64,000 bases of DNA, taken from JAMXLO01 sp964427005. GTDB lineage: Bacteria > Pseudomonadota > Alphaproteobacteria > Acetobacterales > Acetobacteraceae. Positions 27,671-36,698 of this stretch are shown piece by piece; position 1 is the stretch's first letter, and every line of letters begins with the position of its first letter. The DNA lies in assembly GCA_964427005.1 (NCBI GenBank), contig CAYRTL010000002.1:1-64000 (forward strand), written 5' to 3'. The position numbers and the translations under genes were made by a program. The notes below the pieces were generated by a model that saw only the letters and a program-made list of their open reading frames with translations, did not search any database and had not been told where the DNA came from.

Positions 27671-28036
27671 TTACTCGTCGCTGTCGATGATTCTGCGGAT
27701 GAGTGCGAGACCCTTGTCTACGTTCAGTGCGGTACGCACGCCTGTCAGGCCGAGGCCGAGTTCTACCAACGTGATCGCCACGGCCGGTCGCATGCCCACG
27801 ACGACTGTGACGGCATCCAGCACGCGCGACATCGCCGCGATGTTGTTCAACATGCGGCCGATAAACGAATCGACAATCTCCAATGCCGAGATATCGATCA
27901 TCACGCCTCGGGCCCGATCAGCGACAATCCGCTGCGTCAAGTCGTCCTGAAGAGCCAGTGCGAGGCGATCGTGCATATCGACCTGGATGGAGACCAGCAG
28001 GCAGTCGCCGATCTTGAGGATAGGTATCTCGCCCAT
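27671..28036 (-). CDS. rsbS: Stressosome scaffold STAS protein RsbS
   Basis: A 121-aa single STAS domain protein starting MGEIPILKIGDCLLVSIQ. The segment IDISALEIVDSFIGRML contains Ser57, which matches the RsbT-phosphorylated serine of Bacillus RsbS (Ser59) by local motif. It forms the stressosome core with RsbR. It is encoded three bases after rsbR and upstream of rsbT, the standard order. Confidence 0.92.
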   Translation of the reverse strand: MGEIPILKIGDCLLVSIQVDMHDRLALALQDDLTQRIVADRARGVMIDISALEIVDSFIGRMLNNIAAMSRVLDAVTVVVGMRPAVAITLVELGLGLTGVRTALNVDKGLALIRRIIDSDE

Positions 28037-28039
28037 CGG

Positions 28040-28912
28040 CTAAGCGGCCGGTGCCACTGGCTGCTGCCGATCAGTGATGATCTTGCCGGATCGACGGAGG
28101 GCAAGCGCCAGCGCGTCCGCCATTGTTGCCTTTGAAACCACATTCAGCTCCAGACCAAGATGCACAATCGTCTGGGCGATCTGCGGGCGGATCCCGCTCA
28201 GGATGCAGTCGGCACCCATCAACCGTGCCGCGGAAATTGTCTTGATCAGGTGCTGCGCGACCAGGGTATCGACTGTAGGCACGCCGGTGATGTCGATGAT
28301 GGCAATCTCCGCGCCGGACTCGACGATGCGCTGGAGCAGGCTTTCCATGACGATCTGCGTACGAGCGCTGTCCAGCGTGCCGATGAGCGGAAGCGCGAGA
28401 ATGCCTTCCCACAAGGCGACCACGGGCGTGGAAAGTTCCAGCAGTTCTTGCTGCTGCCGGTTGATGACCTCCTCGCGGGTCTTTGCGTAGGACTCAACGG
28501 TATACAGGCCCAGGCGATCGAGCAGACGATTGGTGATCCAGGTCTCACGTGCGAGCGCGTCGGCGTTCCCCGCCAGCTCGCGGCGGAGCAGCTCGAACAG
28601 CGGCTCTTTCAGCGAAAACACGAACGTCGCCGTTTCAGTCGGGCTGAAGCCCTGGACGACGCGGGATCGCGACACATCCTCCAATAGTTCCCGCATGGGA
28701 GCCCACTCGGGAGCTTCGATGTTGTCCAGTTGCGTGATTGCAACACCGTGTTGAAGCTGTTCCAGGAACCGCTTCGCCAGATCGGTCGTCTCGAATTCGC
28801 GATGAGCGTGGATGGTTCTTGAGTCGCGCTGCTGGCAGGCGATCCAGTCGGTGAGAAGACGATCGTAGTGGCGGTCGATCAGGGACAGAATGATGTTCTG
28901 GTGTGCACTCAT
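28040..28912 (-). CDS. rsbR: Stressosome sensor RsbR (RsbRD-type N-terminal domain plus STAS)
   Basis: A 290-aa protein. Residues 1-150 form an all-alpha RsbRD-like sensory domain (DRHYDRLLTDW...), with no heme or flavin motif seen. Residues 160-275 are the STAS domain. Thr216 in PTVDTLVAQHL and Thr248 in RPQIAQTIVHLG lie in the two segments where RsbR proteins are phosphorylated. It is the first gene of the minus-strand operon. The signal sensed is unknown; one RsbR only is present here, whereas Bacillus has several. Confidence 0.9.
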   Translation of the reverse strand: MSAHQNIILSLIDRHYDRLLTDWIACQQRDSRTIHAHREFETTDLAKRFLEQLQHGVAITQLDNIEAPEWAPMRELLEDVSRSRVVQGFSPTETATFVFSLKEPLFELLRRELAGNADALARETWITNRLLDRLGLYTVESYAKTREEVINRQQQELLELSTPVVALWEGILALPLIGTLDSARTQIVMESLLQRIVESGAEIAIIDITGVPTVDTLVAQHLIKTISAARLMGADCILSGIRPQIAQTIVHLGLELNVVSKATMADALALALRRSGKIITDRQQPVAPAA

Positions 28913-28936
28913 GCAGTCTCTCGGGGAGGTTCAACG

Positions 28937-29104
28937 ATGGACGAAGTTCCGAACGTGCGGCGGAGTGGGCGAAAAGTAAATGCCGGAATTGCGTCCGGCA
29001 CAATTCGCAGCCGAAAGGGATGCTTTGTGGAAAAGTATGCCTTGCACAAGAACTCAAGCAATCGTAGGAAGGACCAACAGGATTGTGAACAAAGCGGGAT
29101 ATGA
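28937..29104 (+). CDS. Small basic ORF translationally coupled to a receiver-domain gene
   Basis: A 55-codon frame starting MDEVPNVRRSGRKVNAG and ending CEQSGI. A strong ribosome site (GGGAGG, 28923-28928) lies eight bases before ATG 28937. Its stop overlaps the start of the receiver gene (ATGA, 29101-29104), typical of coupled translation. The product is basic, has two Cys and no membrane segment, and matches no family I recognise. It could be a leader peptide that controls the receiver gene or a small stressosome partner. Confidence 0.45.
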   Translation: MDEVPNVRRSGRKVNAGIASGTIRSRKGCFVEKYALHKNSSNRRKDQQDCEQSGI

Positions 29105-29490
29105 GCGAGACCAGATCCCAAGCCTGCCCGCCGCGCAAGCCCCACATCCTCGTCGTCGAGGACGACGCAGGTTTCGGTGAGGCGCTGCGTCAACTGCTGT
29201 CGCGCAAGGGTTATGGCGTTTCTTTGGCGAAGGACTTCCGGTTTGCGCTGGAGGTTCTTGAAGCAGAAGGGCCGGTCGATCTTCTGCTCGCCGATATCGT
29301 CATGCCCGAGAGCGTAAACGGCATTGCGCTCTCCCGGATGGCACGGCTTCGGCGCCGTGATCTCAAAGTGCTTTACATGACCGGCTACGAGATTCCTGGT
29401 GCCGAGAAAGAGGCGCTCGGGCCGATACTTCGCAAGCCGATAGACGACCAGACGCTACTGGACGAGGTCGGGCGATTGCTCGCCGTGTAG
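29101..29490 (+). CDS. Stand-alone response regulator receiver domain
   Basis: A 129-aa single REC domain (HILVVEDDAGFGEAL, LLLADIVMPESVNG with the phospho-Asp, LYMTGYE, LRKPIDD with the Lys). There is no DNA-binding or enzymatic output domain. Encoded divergently from the stressosome operon, it is a candidate shuttle that takes phosphate from the hybrid kinases to a remote partner, as CheY- or DivK-like proteins do. Confidence 0.92.
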   Translation: MSETRSQACPPRKPHILVVEDDAGFGEALRQLLSRKGYGVSLAKDFRFALEVLEAEGPVDLLLADIVMPESVNGIALSRMARLRRRDLKVLYMTGYEIPGAEKEALGPILRKPIDDQTLLDEVGRLLAV

Positions 29491-29498
29491 TAGAAGAT

Positions 29499-31277
29499 CT
29501 AGGCGAGCGGCTCCCAGGCAACATCCGGCAGTCGCGGTCGCGTTGCCTTGAGCCTCGTCCTCAGCTCCTCCGTCGCCGCTGCGTCAATCATCGGCGGATC
29601 GCCGTGCGCGACAACGCCGTATAGCCGAGCTGCTGCCTCAATCGTCACCAGACCATCACGCAGGTCCCTGGCCACTGATGACAGATCGCGTGTGAGGGCG
29701 TCACCCCAGCCGCCGGCGCCCGGCAGTTCGTGCCGGAATATCTGGCCCTTGTGCAGCGTCATTGTCAGCTTGGCGTGCAGTTTCTGCTCTGTTGACAGCC
29801 CGGGATCGAGGATATTGCGCCCTGCCGCACCCGGACCGCCGCCCCGCAGCCCGTACGGCCGATGCGTTTGCCTGTCGGCGCGCACCTGCAAAATTCCCTC
29901 ATCGGCGAGCATTCGCCAGGTCTTGCGCTGCGACATGCCGCCGCGGAATTTACCAGCGCCGCCGGTATCCGGGACAAACTCGTAGTCCAGAACTTCGAGA
30001 GGATTCTCGGCTTCGATTACCTCTACCGAGAAGCTCGCCATGTTGGCGAACATCGACGTGTTGCCGTCCAGGCCGTCCGCCCAGGGCCGCGCGCCCCAGC
30101 AGCCGGACAGGAAATCCACATAAATGAAGGGCCGCAGCGCGGCATCGTAGCCGCCGATAGTGATGCCGGTGTTGCCGCCGTCGGACGCGGCAAACACCCG
30201 ATCAGGATACAGTTGTGCCAGCGCGCCAAAGCAGCAATCGACGCCGCGGAAGCCGGTCAGGCCGCGCGCCGCGCAGGCCGCGGGCAGCTTGCCGTTGGTG
30301 ATCGTGCCTGGGGGCGCGATCACCTTGATCGGGCGGAATACGCCGTCGTTGTTCGGCATATTGATCGACAGCACCGACTTGACCGCGGTGAAGCTCATGG
30401 CCGCGGTGTAGCTCCAGGTGTTGTTGATCGCCCCTTTCACTTGCGGCGCACTGCCGGTCCAATCCACCTCCATCGCATCGCCGTGCTTGCGCACTGTGCA
30501 AACCAGCGGGATCGGCTTGCCGACATCGATCTGGTCGTCATCGATCCAGTCGGTGAAGGTCGCCTCGCCATCCGGCAGCTCGGACAGGCAGTGCCGCGTC
30601 AGCCGCTCGGAGTAATCCATCGTGGCGCTCATCAGCGTCACGACGCCGTCCGCGCCGTAGCGCGACACCAGATCGGTCATGCCTCGCGCGGCAATCTCGC
30701 ACGCAGCAAGCTGGCTGCGGATGTCGCCCATCACGCGTCCTGGCACGCGTACATTGCGCTCGATCATCCGAAACAGTGTGGCGTTCGGCCTGCCCCGTTC
30801 ATAAAGCTTCAGCGGCGGAATGCGCAGACCTTCGGCGTAGATCTCCGTGCTATCCGAGGCATTTGAGCCTGGTACGCGTCCGCCGACATCGGTGTGGTGG
30901 CAAATCGTCGCGGCATAGGCGATGACGCGTCCATCCGCGAACAGCGGCCGGAAGATGAAGATGTCCGGCAGGTGCATGCCGCCATCGTACGGATCGTTGT
31001 TGATCAGAATGTCGCCTTCAGCGATGTCATCGCCGAAATGCCGCAACACCGCCTGCAACGCCACAGGGATCGAGCAAAGGTGGCCGGGCAGTGAAAGCCC
31101 CTGCGCCGCCAGCCTGCCTTCCGCATCGCAAAGCGCAGCGCTGTAATCCATGATGTTCTTGAGCACGCCGGAATAGGCCGTGCGATAGATGGTCAGCACC
31201 ATCTCATCCCCGAGGGAGGCGATGGCGCTGCGGAACAGTTCTTCGGTAATCGGGTCGGTGCTGTGCATGAACGACAT
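29499..31277 (-). CDS. Hydantoinase B / oxoprolinase-family subunit
   Basis: A 592-aa HyuB-type protein. DPITEELFRSAIASLGDEM, DYSAALCDAEGRL, GDILINNDPYDGGMHLPD and HHTDVGGRVPGS are family signatures. HyuB works with an ATP-dependent HyuA subunit in hydantoin, oxoproline or acetophenone carboxylase-type reactions. No HyuA gene is found in the window. ATG 31277 is preceded by GGTGG; an upstream GTG at 31307 is less likely. It follows the M20 peptidase gene by about 50 bases in the same direction, so the two may handle an amide or cyclic amide. Confidence 0.85.
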   Translation of the reverse strand: MSFMHSTDPITEELFRSAIASLGDEMVLTIYRTAYSGVLKNIMDYSAALCDAEGRLAAQGLSLPGHLCSIPVALQAVLRHFGDDIAEGDILINNDPYDGGMHLPDIFIFRPLFADGRVIAYAATICHHTDVGGRVPGSNASDSTEIYAEGLRIPPLKLYERGRPNATLFRMIERNVRVPGRVMGDIRSQLAACEIAARGMTDLVSRYGADGVVTLMSATMDYSERLTRHCLSELPDGEATFTDWIDDDQIDVGKPIPLVCTVRKHGDAMEVDWTGSAPQVKGAINNTWSYTAAMSFTAVKSVLSINMPNNDGVFRPIKVIAPPGTITNGKLPAACAARGLTGFRGVDCCFGALAQLYPDRVFAASDGGNTGITIGGYDAALRPFIYVDFLSGCWGARPWADGLDGNTSMFANMASFSVEVIEAENPLEVLDYEFVPDTGGAGKFRGGMSQRKTWRMLADEGILQVRADRQTHRPYGLRGGGPGAAGRNILDPGLSTEQKLHAKLTMTLHKGQIFRHELPGAGGWGDALTRDLSSVARDLRDGLVTIEAAARLYGVVAHGDPPMIDAAATEELRTRLKATRPRLPDVAWEPLA

Positions 31278-31328
31278 CGGACCACCGAAGGCCAGCGCTG
31301 ACAACACTCAGATGGCGGTGCGGTTCTG

Positions 31329-32546
31329 TCAGACCAAACCGGCAACAGCCAATATTGTGGCAAGCCCCGCGGCCATGCCTTGGATCGAAGGTTCTGGCTC
31401 GACGTCGATCCATTCCTCGAGCGAGTGCGCTCGACCGCCTGTGCCGCCGGAACCGATCTTGATCGCGGGAATGCCAAGGCTCATCGGGATATTTGCATCT
31501 GTTGAGGATGACTCGAATCGGGGTTGAAAACCGTGCGCACTGATCGCGGCATGCGCGATGCGCACCAATTCGCTTGATTCATCGGTGCGCCCAGCCGGGC
31601 GGTCGCCGGTTTTGTGGATCTCGGTCGTCACCGGCCCATTGCGTGTCGAGCGCGTGGCATTTTCTGCCGCGACCGATTTCGCCACGAGATCGAGAAAGGC
31701 CGCTTCCAGCCTGGCCAACTCAGCAGGTGATTCCGAGCGCAGATCGAAATCGGTCCACACGCTGTTGGGGATCGAGTTGATCGAAGTGCCGCCGCCCGTG
31801 ACGCTGGCGCTGTATGTCGTCCTCGGGCTGACGGGCACGCTGATGCGGCCAAGCCGGGTAATCGCATCGGCCATGGCAAACATGGGATTGACCAGACCGA
31901 AGGCACCGTAGCTGTGGCCGCCAGGACCATTGAAGGTGACGCGGTAGCGCTTCGAGCCCACGCCGCCGGTGGCGATGTGGTCCATGTCCGGACTGTCCAC
32001 CGTAATGAAGGCGCTGATGCGATCCTTGTAGGGACCCTTCTGGAACAGATACCTCATGCCGCGCAGATCGCCTGGCCCTTCCTCCCCGACATCCGCGACG
32101 AACAGCAGATCAGCGCGCGTGCGCACGCCGGCCGCGTCCATCGCGCGCAGCCATGCGAGCAGCACAGCAAGCGAGCGCGTATCGTCGCCCACGCCAGGCG
32201 CGCAGAGCCGCGTTCCCTCGCGCCGGACGGTCAGGTCGGTGCCGGCGGGGAACACGGTATCGAGGTGGGCAGCGATGCAGATCAGCGGGCCGTTGCCAAT
32301 GCCGGGGCGTATCCCGGTGACATTGCCTTCTGCGTCGATCTCCAGGTTCTTGAGTCCGTGCGCTTTGGCCATGGCCAGGAAGGCGCCAGCGCGCTCTTCT
32401 TCCTGGAAGGACGGTGCAGGAATCTGGGTCAGCGTGATGATCTCGTCGACCGTGCGGTCATGCTCCGCCGTGAGTGTTGCGACCGCGCTCCGATACGCCT
32501 CGCTTGCCATGACCTCGCGGATAATCGACTCGGCCTGAGTGGTCAT
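31329..32546 (-). CDS. M20-family metallopeptidase (PepT-like)
   Basis: A 405-aa two-metal hydrolase. Metal ligands are in IAAHLDTVFP, PGVGDDTRSL, DVGEEGPGD and GGRAHSLEEW; a dimerisation domain spans about 200-310. It probably cleaves a small peptide or N-acyl/N-carbamoyl amino acid. I chose ATG 32546; the longer frame upstream overlaps the divergent thioesterase gene. It is in one direction with the HyuB-like gene. Confidence 0.87.
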   Translation of the reverse strand: MTTQAESIIREVMASEAYRSAVATLTAEHDRTVDEIITLTQIPAPSFQEEERAGAFLAMAKAHGLKNLEIDAEGNVTGIRPGIGNGPLICIAAHLDTVFPAGTDLTVRREGTRLCAPGVGDDTRSLAVLLAWLRAMDAAGVRTRADLLFVADVGEEGPGDLRGMRYLFQKGPYKDRISAFITVDSPDMDHIATGGVGSKRYRVTFNGPGGHSYGAFGLVNPMFAMADAITRLGRISVPVSPRTTYSASVTGGGTSINSIPNSVWTDFDLRSESPAELARLEAAFLDLVAKSVAAENATRSTRNGPVTTEIHKTGDRPAGRTDESSELVRIAHAAISAHGFQPRFESSSTDANIPMSLGIPAIKIGSGGTGGRAHSLEEWIDVEPEPSIQGMAAGLATILAVAGLV

Positions 32547-32584
32547 GGCATGCGGTTTCCCTGTGGAGATGGAGGAGGGTTCAT

Positions 32585-32980
32585 ATGGACATGGCCGCGC
32601 GACTGCAACAGGAACTGCCGCCGCTGCCACGATGGATGGGTATTACCGTCACGCTTGCGGAACCAGAACGCGTGGTGGCGGAACTGACTGTGCGCCACGA
32701 TCTCTGCACGAGTGGCGAGATCATGCATGGCGGCGCGATCATGGCATTCGCCGACACGATCGGTGCCCTGGGTACTGTCGTGAACCTGCGGGAAGGGCAG
32801 GGGACCACGACACTGGAAAGCAAGACCAACTTTTTCGCCGGCTCCCCGGTGGGGACGCGACTGATCGCGGAGGCGACGCCGCTGCATCGCGGGCGGCGCA
32901 CCCAGGTGTGGGAGACGCGGATCACCAATGAACAGGGCAGGCTGGTCGCAAAGGTAACGCAGACTCAAATGGTGCTGTAG
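32585..32980 (+). CDS. PaaI-type hotdog thioesterase
   Basis: A 131-aa single hotdog domain. MHGGAIMAFADTIGALGTVVNL is the PaaI/4HBT signature with the helical active-site region; TNFFAGSPVGTRLIAEATPLHRGRRTQVWE completes the fold. It likely hydrolyses acyl- or aryl-CoA thioesters that build up when catabolism stalls. GGAGGAGGG precedes ATG 32585. Divergent from the M20 peptidase with a 38-base spacer. Confidence 0.88.
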   Translation: MDMAARLQQELPPLPRWMGITVTLAEPERVVAELTVRHDLCTSGEIMHGGAIMAFADTIGALGTVVNLREGQGTTTLESKTNFFAGSPVGTRLIAEATPLHRGRRTQVWETRITNEQGRLVAKVTQTQMVL

Positions 32981-33043
32981 TACCGCGCCTTTCCTTTCGC
33001 CCTTCCTCGGAGTAGCGTTTCCGGACAATGGATGGAGGAAACG

Positions 33044-34132
33044 ATGAAGGCTGCGGTCTTCCACGAGCCAAACCAGCCGCTCACCATCGAGAACGTAGAG
33101 CACGCGCCATTGAAGCGGCGTGAAGTGCTGGTGCGCACGGCTTATGCCGGCCTGTGTCACTCCGATCTGCACTTCATCGAAGGCCTCTATCCGTTTCCCA
33201 CACCATGCGTTCTGGGTCATGAAGCTGCCGGCGTGATCGAGGCGGTCGGCGAAGATGTCACGTATGTCAAGCCGGGCGATCACGTCATCACTTGTCTGTC
33301 GGTGTTCTGCGGTGAATGTCCGCAGTGCATGACCGGGCATCCCAATCTCTGCGAAAACACCGAGGTGAAGCTGCTGCCAGGTGCCGCACGGCGGCTGACC
33401 TGGAAGGGCGAGGTGCTCAATCAGGCGTTCAATCTCTCCGCCTTCGCCGAATACATGCTGGTGCACGAACATGCCGTGGTGAAAGTACGCGACGATGTGC
33501 CGTTGGATCGCTGCGCGCTGGTGGGTTGCGGGGTGATGACCGGCGTCGGCGCGGTGTTCCACGCGGCGAAGGTGGAACCCGGCAGCACCGTCGCGGTGAT
33601 CGGGTGTGGCGGAATTGGCCTGTCGGCCGTCAATGGAGCGGCGATGGCTGGCGCCTCGCGCATTATCGCGATCGACACGGTGGCGTCGAAGCTCGAAGTG
33701 GCGAAGCAGATGGGTGCCACTGACACCATCAACGCCTCGAATGCCGATCCGGTGGAGATGGTGAAGGAGATGACCGGCGGCGGTGTGCCGTATTCGTTCG
33801 AGGCCATCGGCACCAAGACGACGGCGGAGCAGTCGTTTGCCATGCTGCGTCCAGGCGGGACGGCGACGATCATTGGCATGATTCCGTTCGGCACGAAGAT
33901 CGAGCTGCACGGCGCCGATTTCCTGCGCGACCGCAAGATCCAGGGTACCTCGATGGGCGGCAATCGCTTCCGCGTCGATATGCCTCGACTGCTGGAACTC
34001 TATACGCAGGGCAAGCTGAAGCTGGACCATATGATCTCCGGCCATATCAAGCTGAACGAGATCAACGAGGGCTTTGCGCGGATGAAGCAGGGCACGCTGG
34101 TGCGACAGCTCATCGACTTCTCCGCCGGGTGA
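33044..34132 (+). CDS. Zinc-dependent alcohol dehydrogenase
   Basis: A 362-aa medium-chain dehydrogenase. Catalytic zinc ligands are Cys of AGLCHSD and His of GHEAAGVIE; the structural zinc lobe has four Cys in CGECPQCMTGHPNLC. VIGCGGIGLSAVNGA is the NAD-binding motif. It belongs to the class III/AdhC-like branch. GGAGGAA upstream supports ATG 33044. Its TGA overlaps the GTG of the ABC permease (GTGA), suggesting that alcohol oxidation is linked to the imported compound. Confidence 0.9.
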   Translation: MKAAVFHEPNQPLTIENVEHAPLKRREVLVRTAYAGLCHSDLHFIEGLYPFPTPCVLGHEAAGVIEAVGEDVTYVKPGDHVITCLSVFCGECPQCMTGHPNLCENTEVKLLPGAARRLTWKGEVLNQAFNLSAFAEYMLVHEHAVVKVRDDVPLDRCALVGCGVMTGVGAVFHAAKVEPGSTVAVIGCGGIGLSAVNGAAMAGASRIIAIDTVASKLEVAKQMGATDTINASNADPVEMVKEMTGGGVPYSFEAIGTKTTAEQSFAMLRPGGTATIIGMIPFGTKIELHGADFLRDRKIQGTSMGGNRFRVDMPRLLELYTQGKLKLDHMISGHIKLNEINEGFARMKQGTLVRQLIDFSAG

Positions 34133-34911
34133 GGACGCTTATCCGGCGGTGGCGGACCGCCTTCGGCTTCCTGCTGCTGTTCCTGCTGTGGGAAGCCGGC
34201 GTGCATGTCTTCGGCGTGCGTGAATACATCCTGCCGCCGCCGACGCAGGTGATCCGCGCGCTTGCCAAGAACTGGCAGCCGGTGCTGTCGAGCGCCGGTA
34301 TGACCTTTCTGGAGATCATCGCCGGTTATGCGCTGGCAATTGCGGTCAGCATCCCGCTTGCGGTCGGCATCGTCTTCTCGCGAGCGCTCGAAGAGACAAT
34401 TTACCCCGTCGTGGTTTTCCTGCAGATCGTGCCGAAGATCGCCGTGGCGCCGCTGTTCATCATCTGGTTCGGCTTCGGGTTCACGCCGAAGCTGCTGCTG
34501 GTTTTCCTGCTGTCGTTCTTCCCGATTGTGATCGCCTCCATAGCCGGTTTTCGTGGGATCGATCCGGAGATCATGGACTTCGTGCACACGACAGGCGCCG
34601 GCGGACTTCGCGCGTTCGCGAAGGTGCGGCTGCCCTACGCGCTGCCGGAAATCTTCACCGGCCTGAAAGTCGGTGCGGCGATTTCCGCCACCGCCGCCGT
34701 GGTTGCGGAATTCGTCGCGTCGGATCGGGGGCTTGGCTACCTGCTGCTGCAATACAACGGCGATCTCAACACACAGATGGTGTTTGCCACTGTTATGGTG
34801 CTGGGCGCCATCGGCCTGCTGGTGTACTTCGTGGTCGAACTACTGGAGCGGCTGATGATTCCCTGGCATGCATCCCAGACCGAACGGCAGGGCGAGTTGG
34901 CTGTGACCTGA
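34129..34911 (+). CDS. ABC transporter permease (SsuC/TauC-type)
   Basis: A 260-aa inner-membrane permease with about six hydrophobic segments. The cytoplasmic coupling loop reads TTGAGGLRAFAKVRLPYALPEIFTGLKVGAA, the EAA-type motif of nitrate/sulfonate/taurine permeases. The GTG start overlaps the alcohol dehydrogenase stop. Substrate unknown. Confidence 0.9.
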   Translation: MRTLIRRWRTAFGFLLLFLLWEAGVHVFGVREYILPPPTQVIRALAKNWQPVLSSAGMTFLEIIAGYALAIAVSIPLAVGIVFSRALEETIYPVVVFLQIVPKIAVAPLFIIWFGFGFTPKLLLVFLLSFFPIVIASIAGFRGIDPEIMDFVHTTGAGGLRAFAKVRLPYALPEIFTGLKVGAAISATAAVVAEFVASDRGLGYLLLQYNGDLNTQMVFATVMVLGAIGLLVYFVVELLERLMIPWHASQTERQGELAVT

Positions 34912-34935
34912 ACGAGGACATTGGGGGAAACGATA

Positions 34936-35898
34936 ATGAGCAGAATGCTCGCGGTGTTGCTATCGATGCTGCTCGCGGCTCCCGCCTGGGCGGAGGACGC
35001 GGTGTCCTTCCGACTGAACTGGTACATGGGGGGCGCGCATGCGCCTTTCTTTCTCGGCAAGGAACGCGGCTACTATCGCGATGCCGGCATCGACCTGACG
35101 ATAAACGAAGGCCGCGGTTCAGCTAACACCGCCCAGGTGGTGGCCGCCGGAACGGATACATTCGGACTGGCTGACTCGTCCTCGGTCATGCGACTGGTGT
35201 CGAAGGACGCGCCGATACGCACGGTAATGTCGTTGCTCAACACCTCGGCCTTCGGTGTCATCTCGCTGGCGGAAACCGGGATCAAGGCGCCGAAGGACCT
35301 GGAAGGCAAGAAGCTCGCCATCACTGCCGGTGATGCACTGACCCAGCTCTTCCCCGCCTTTGCCGGCTACAACAAGCTGGATACCGGGAAGATCACGCTG
35401 GTGCAGATCGATCCGGCGGGCAAGGTGGTGGCGCTGCTCGAGAAGCGTGTCGATGCGATCCTCGGCGGGCTGGACGAACAGTATTTCCTGGTCAAACAGA
35501 AGGGGTTCAATCCGGCAGGTCTGTCGTTCGCGAAGAATGGCGCCAACACGGTGGGGCTTACGATCCTCACGCAGGACGCGACGATTGCCAGCAAGCCGGA
35601 TCTCGTTCGGCGTTTCATTGCGGCGACCCAGAAGTCCTGGGCCGCGGCGCAGCAGGATCCGGATGCCGCCATCAATGCATTGCTGAAGGCGAAGTCCGGT
35701 CTCGACTTCGAGTCGCAGAAAAACCAACTCGTCACCGATCTGCCGAATCTCTGGTCTCCTGCAACCGAAGGCAAGCCCATCGGCTGGGGCGCGTTGTCTG
35801 ACTGGGAAGCGACCGAGAAGCTGCTGAAGCAGTACGGCAACCTGGAAACCGACAAGCCCGCCAGCGCCTTCTTCACCAACGACTTCCTGCCGAAGTGA
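34936..35898 (+). CDS. ABC substrate-binding protein, NMT1/THI5-like
   Basis: A 320-aa periplasmic binding protein with signal peptide MSRMLAVLLSMLLAAPAWA. The mature start VSFRLNWYMGGAHAPFFLGKERGYYRDAGIDL is typical of the NMT1/THI5-like branch, which binds pyrimidines, aromatic or sulfonate-like molecules. GGGGGA precedes ATG 34936. Its stop overlaps the ATPase start. Confidence 0.9.
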   Translation: MSRMLAVLLSMLLAAPAWAEDAVSFRLNWYMGGAHAPFFLGKERGYYRDAGIDLTINEGRGSANTAQVVAAGTDTFGLADSSSVMRLVSKDAPIRTVMSLLNTSAFGVISLAETGIKAPKDLEGKKLAITAGDALTQLFPAFAGYNKLDTGKITLVQIDPAGKVVALLEKRVDAILGGLDEQYFLVKQKGFNPAGLSFAKNGANTVGLTILTQDATIASKPDLVRRFIAATQKSWAAAQQDPDAAINALLKAKSGLDFESQKNQLVTDLPNLWSPATEGKPIGWGALSDWEATEKLLKQYGNLETDKPASAFFTNDFLPK

Positions 35899-36689
35899 GC
35901 GAAGCGCCGGCTTCTATCATCACGCGCGACCTGTCGAAAACGTTTCAGCGCCGCGCAGCCACTACAATCGCTCTTGCCTCCATCGACCTGACCGTCGCGC
36001 AGGGTGAATTCGTCGCCATCGTGGGCCCCTCGGGTTGCGGCAAGAGTACCCTGCTGCGGCTGATCGCCGGACTGCTGCGTCCAAGCTCAGGCGACGTGAT
36101 CACCAATGCCCGCGCGGTGACGCGCCCAGTGACCGACATCGGCATCGTGTTCCAGAACCCGGTGCTTCTGGACTGGCGCAACGTGCTGGACAATGTGCTG
36201 GTGCAGGTGGAACTGCGTGGTTTGCGGGCGCAGACGTACCGGGATCGCGCACTCTCGCTTCTGCGTGCGGTGGGGTTGGGTGATTTTGCGCACAGCTATC
36301 CGCGCGAGCTGTCAGGCGGGATGCGCCAGCGCACCTCAATCGTGCGGGCGCTGATCCACGACCCGCCGTTGCTGATGATGGACGAACCATTCGGTGCATT
36401 GGATGCGCTGACGCGCGAACAGATGCGGATCGACCTGGAGGCACTGTGGCTTCGCACGCGCAAGACCGTGCTGTTTGTCACTCACAGCATCGACGAAGCC
36501 GTCCTGCTGGCCGATCGGGTGGTGGTGATGTCACCTCGGCCCGGACGTATCGAACAAATCATCGAGGTCGCACTGCCGCGCCCGCGTGGCATCGAGGCAC
36601 GGCAGACATCGGAGTTTGTCGACATCACCCAACGGATCACGCATATCTTTCTCTCGCGCGGGATCCTTCATGGTTCGGGCGGTTTGTAG
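35895..36689 (+). CDS. ABC transporter ATP-binding protein (SsuB/TauB-type)
   Basis: A 264-aa ATPase: Walker A GPSGCGKST, Q-loop VFQNPVLLDWRN, signature LSGGMRQR, Walker B LLMMDEPFGALD, and switch His in THSIDEAVLLADR. The GTG start overlaps the binding-protein stop (GTGA). Completes a permease-binding protein-ATPase importer. Confidence 0.93.
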   Translation: MSEAPASIITRDLSKTFQRRAATTIALASIDLTVAQGEFVAIVGPSGCGKSTLLRLIAGLLRPSSGDVITNARAVTRPVTDIGIVFQNPVLLDWRNVLDNVLVQVELRGLRAQTYRDRALSLLRAVGLGDFAHSYPRELSGGMRQRTSIVRALIHDPPLLMMDEPFGALDALTREQMRIDLEALWLRTRKTVLFVTHSIDEAVLLADRVVVMSPRPGRIEQIIEVALPRPRGIEARQTSEFVDITQRITHIFLSRGILHGSGGL

Positions 36690-36698
36690 GAGCGCATC

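Noticed and set aside
29101..29490. DNA-binding response regulator for the stressosome
   Set aside because: The protein is a bare receiver domain of 129 aa with no helix-turn-helix or enzyme domain.
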